Assembly (NCBI GenBank): GCA_014523665.1
Contig: JAATVR010000591.1
Location: forward strand, 1 to 7,006
Origin: Nitrososphaerales archaeon TH526
GTDB lineage: Archaea > Thermoproteota > Nitrososphaeria > Nitrososphaerales > Nitrososphaeraceae
Length of the DNA stretch: 7,006 nucleotides
Direction of reading: 5' to 3'
A model generated the notes under the pieces. The model worked only from the letters and a program-made list of their open reading frames with translations. It had not been told where the DNA came from and searched no databases. The translations under genes and the position numbers were made by a program. Position 1 is the first letter of the stretch. Every line of letters begins with the position of its first letter. This document shows, piece by piece, positions 6,068 to 7,006 of this stretch.

Positions 6068-6253
6068 TCAAACTCCCTTTGTCTCTAATATTATATCACA
6101 AAACGAACTTTTAAGATTTGGGAAATGTAAAATTGGTATAAAGGCCTCCTTTTTTAACACCCGGGATAAATTTATTCTAAAATCACCATGGAATGATAGA
6201 ATTAATATTGAGCGATACTACAAAGAAATATCTATCATATTCAGATTTGATTT
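6068..6253. other. Spacer between two gene remnants
   Basis: I searched this stretch for the lost N-terminal half of the PPOX-like gene on the minus strand. Three frames gave only short pieces (for example NKFIPGVKKGGLYTNF and LKKEAFIPILHF) that do not match the family. A perfect Shine-Dalgarno-like GGAGG exists on the minus strand (CCTCC at 6145-6149) but no start codon follows at a usable distance. A T6 run is at 6150-6155. Confidence 0.35.
6085..6100 (-). promoter_or_regulatory. Possible TATA box before the PPOX-like fragment
   Basis: On the minus strand TGTGATATAATATTAG is centred about 25 bases upstream of the ATG at 6067, with a GGGAG motif between it and the ATG. It could be a real promoter or a chance AT-rich stretch in a decayed N-terminal coding region. 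Confidence 0.3.
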
Positions 6254-6421
6254 CTAATCTAATTCATCTAATTCATCTTGGCTATCGGCTTTCTTTTCTT
6301 ATTGTTATTGTAGAATTGTTGACATCAAGAAGCATGTTATCTCCTTGCTTCAATTTTAAATCCTTAACAACCTGTGAAGGATTTAATCCACATCATACAG
6401 GGAGGGGTTAATACCACTCAT
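6254..6421 (-). pseudogene. Decayed AbrB/SpoVT-like DNA-binding domain fragment
   Basis: Three minus-strand pieces in different frames together resemble a small AbrB/SpoVT-type swapped-hairpin DNA-binding protein, as found in antitoxins, archaeal regulators and PhoU-related regulators. Piece 1 begins at an ATG at 6421 and reads INPSLYDVD before a stop. Piece 2 (6282-6392, no start codon) reads NPSQVVKDLKLKQGDNMLLD followed by VNNSTITIRKE; compare the typical 'SLYvtIPsqvvkdLklkkGD.v.ldv.....i.i.k'. Piece 3, after another shift near 6290, gives an acidic tail KKADSQDELDELD ending at the TAG at 6254-6256. The second piece is the strongest evidence; the outer two are plausible extensions. The ATG at 6421 overlaps the start of the forward gene at 6420 in a shared CATG. 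It is probably non-functional. Confidence 0.45.
6256..6276. repeat. Nine-base tandem repeat in the AbrB-like tail
   Basis: The minus strand carries GATGAATTA twice in tandem followed by GATTAG. In the frame of the acidic tail this encodes DELDELD and a stop. It may be a slippage product; its role, if any, is unknown. Confidence 0.5.
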
Positions 6422-6689
6422 GACAAGTGAGGAGACTAAACATTATGCAGTACAGGCTGTACTGAGAGCTGCAATAAGAGAAGACTTTGTAAACAAATTA
6501 GGTAATCTTAGACATTCTATCGGGACATATAATAGATTGATACGTGCTACTATTCCAATTATAAAAGAGGAAAATCTTCCAGCTAAATTCTTTATTCTGC
6601 TGTCATTTGACATAGGCGCTGATGTTAAAGGGATTATAGAAAATGAATTGTTACCCTACACTCACAAAAATATAAAATTGTTCGCATGA
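6420..6689 (+). CDS. Small uncharacterised protein (89 aa)
   Basis: I do not recognise this family with certainty. The 89-residue product has an N-terminal helical half (VQAVLRAAIREDFVNKLGN, then LRHSIGTYNRLIRATIPI) and a C-terminal half with a hydrophobic strand-like FFILLSFDIGADVKGII and the ending PYTHKNIKLF. It has no cysteines, signal peptide or membrane segment, so it is probably a small cytoplasmic alpha/beta protein. Its composition and hydrophobic patterning look genuine, in contrast to the shadow frames nearby. The ATG at 6420 is the first in the frame. A strong GGAGG at 6401-6405 lies 14 bases before it, further than usual, so either the ribosome site is suboptimal or the motif belongs to something else. 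A TTTTAAAT element at 6354-6361 may be the promoter box. Confidence 0.65.
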   Translation: MTSEETKHYAVQAVLRAAIREDFVNKLGNLRHSIGTYNRLIRATIPIIKEENLPAKFFILLSFDIGADVKGIIENELLPYTHKNIKLFA

Positions 6690-6833
6690 CAGAAAAAATA
6701 TATTCTCGCTGATCGCTAAACCACTATTACCCTCAACTAAAATCTTGCTGCACGAGCATGAGCAGAATATGTTAAAATTTTGAATATGATAAAACATACA
6801 TATTTACAGATAAGGCATATGAAAAGATAAGCA
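6690..6833. other. Intergenic spacer before the helicase gene
   Basis: AT-rich, with no ORF or RNA gene recognised. CATATTTACA at 6799-6808 lies 26-35 bases before the presumed TTG start at 6834 and is a candidate promoter box for the helicase gene. Confidence 0.35.
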
Positions 6834-7006
6834 TTGGTATGCCCACATCAGCACCAACACCAGCACACTAATTCCTACCACGATATCTCACCACTTATCT
6901 ATGAGGAATCCCTAGAATTTAGGGCATATCAGAAGAATATTGCAGACTCTGCGTATAATAAGAATACACTTGTGATAATTCCGACAGCGCTGGGCAAGAC
7001 GGTTAT
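6834..7006 (+). CDS. Hef-like superfamily 2 DEAD/DEAH helicase, N-terminal part (3' end outside window)
   Basis: The first roughly 57 residues of a superfamily 2 helicase. The frame shows SPLIYEESLEFRAYQKNIAD followed by NTLVIIPTALGKTVI. This matches the start of archaeal Hef (the XPF/FANCM relative that acts at stalled replication forks): '.hPLI....ie.R.YQ.niae.al..NTLVvlPTGLGKT'. The Q-motif-like RxYQ and motif I (Walker A) are both visible. The Walker A reads PTALGKT, with Ala instead of the usual first Gly. No ATG exists in frame between the TAA at 6828-6830 and the conserved block, so TTG at 6834 is the likely start, giving an unusual His/Gln-alternating leader (PHQHQHQHTNS). An ATG at 6839 in another frame stops after ten codons. 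Whether the protein ends with an ERCC4 nuclease domain cannot be seen here. Confidence 0.8.
   Translation, partial: MVCPHQHQHQHTNSYHDISPLIYEESLEFRAYQKNIADSAYNKNTLVIIPTALGKTV

Noticed and set aside
6145..6155. Perfect GGAGG on the minus strand next to an A-run
   Set aside because: No ATG, GTG or TTG follows within ribosome-site distance, so it cannot be tied to a gene.
5973..6411. Two forward ORFs (5973-6257 and 6193-6411)
   Set aside because: The first is antisense to the PPOX-like fragment; the second is antisense to the AbrB-like relic. Neither translation has protein-family character.
1..7006. CRISPR array, tRNA, rRNA, insertion sequence or a new multi-gene defence system
   Set aside because: No regularly spaced repeats, cloverleaf arms, transposase motifs or terminal inverted repeats were seen, and the genes present do not form a coherent system.

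Overview
The window looks like part of the chromosome of an ammonia-oxidising archaeon of the Nitrososphaerales (Thaumarchaeota/Nitrososphaerota), possibly close to Nitrosocosmicus. This is an inference from recalled protein families: a phasin-like helical protein, a ribbon-helix-helix protein and a C-terminal secreted-protein fragment that all resemble thaumarchaeal proteins. It is supported by AT-rich sequence, few good Shine-Dalgarno sites and AT-rich TATA-like boxes about 25-30 bases before several starts, as expected for leaderless archaeal mRNAs. No database search was possible.

Layout. 1-249 (+) is the end of a short-chain dehydrogenase/reductase. 263-1402 (+) is a complete QueA-like protein (SAM:tRNA ribosyltransferase-isomerase family), 13 bases downstream. 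1568-2429 (-) is a secreted protein broken by two frameshifts and one stop codon; it resembles the N-terminal part of certain metallo-beta-lactamase-fold hydrolases. Diverging from it, 2514-3060 (+) is a ribbon-helix-helix protein gene split by a frameshift at a run of five Gs. 3183-4040 (+) is an intact DJ-1/PfpI (Hsp31-like) protein with a signal peptide or membrane anchor. 4041-4368 holds no recognised gene. 4369-4584 (+) is a small uncharacterised ORF that converges, through a hairpin plus T-run, on a phasin-like gene at 4644-5261 (-). From 5343 to 6421 there is mostly gene debris: a 5'-truncated secreted-protein fragment (+), a 5'-truncated pyridoxamine-phosphate-oxidase-like fragment (-), and an AbrB-like fragment in shifted frames (-). 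6420-6689 (+) is a small uncharacterised protein. From about 6834 (+) the beginning of an Hef-type superfamily 2 helicase runs off the right edge.

The genes do not form an obvious pathway. The SDR and QueA-like genes may be co-transcribed; the others appear to be single transcription units. The most notable property is the density of broken or truncated genes: four clear or likely cases, one fainter AbrB-like relic, and one gene with a doubtful start. This suggests either a decaying accessory region between core genes or indel errors in the assembly. I found no CRISPR array, tRNA, rRNA, transposase or new defence system.
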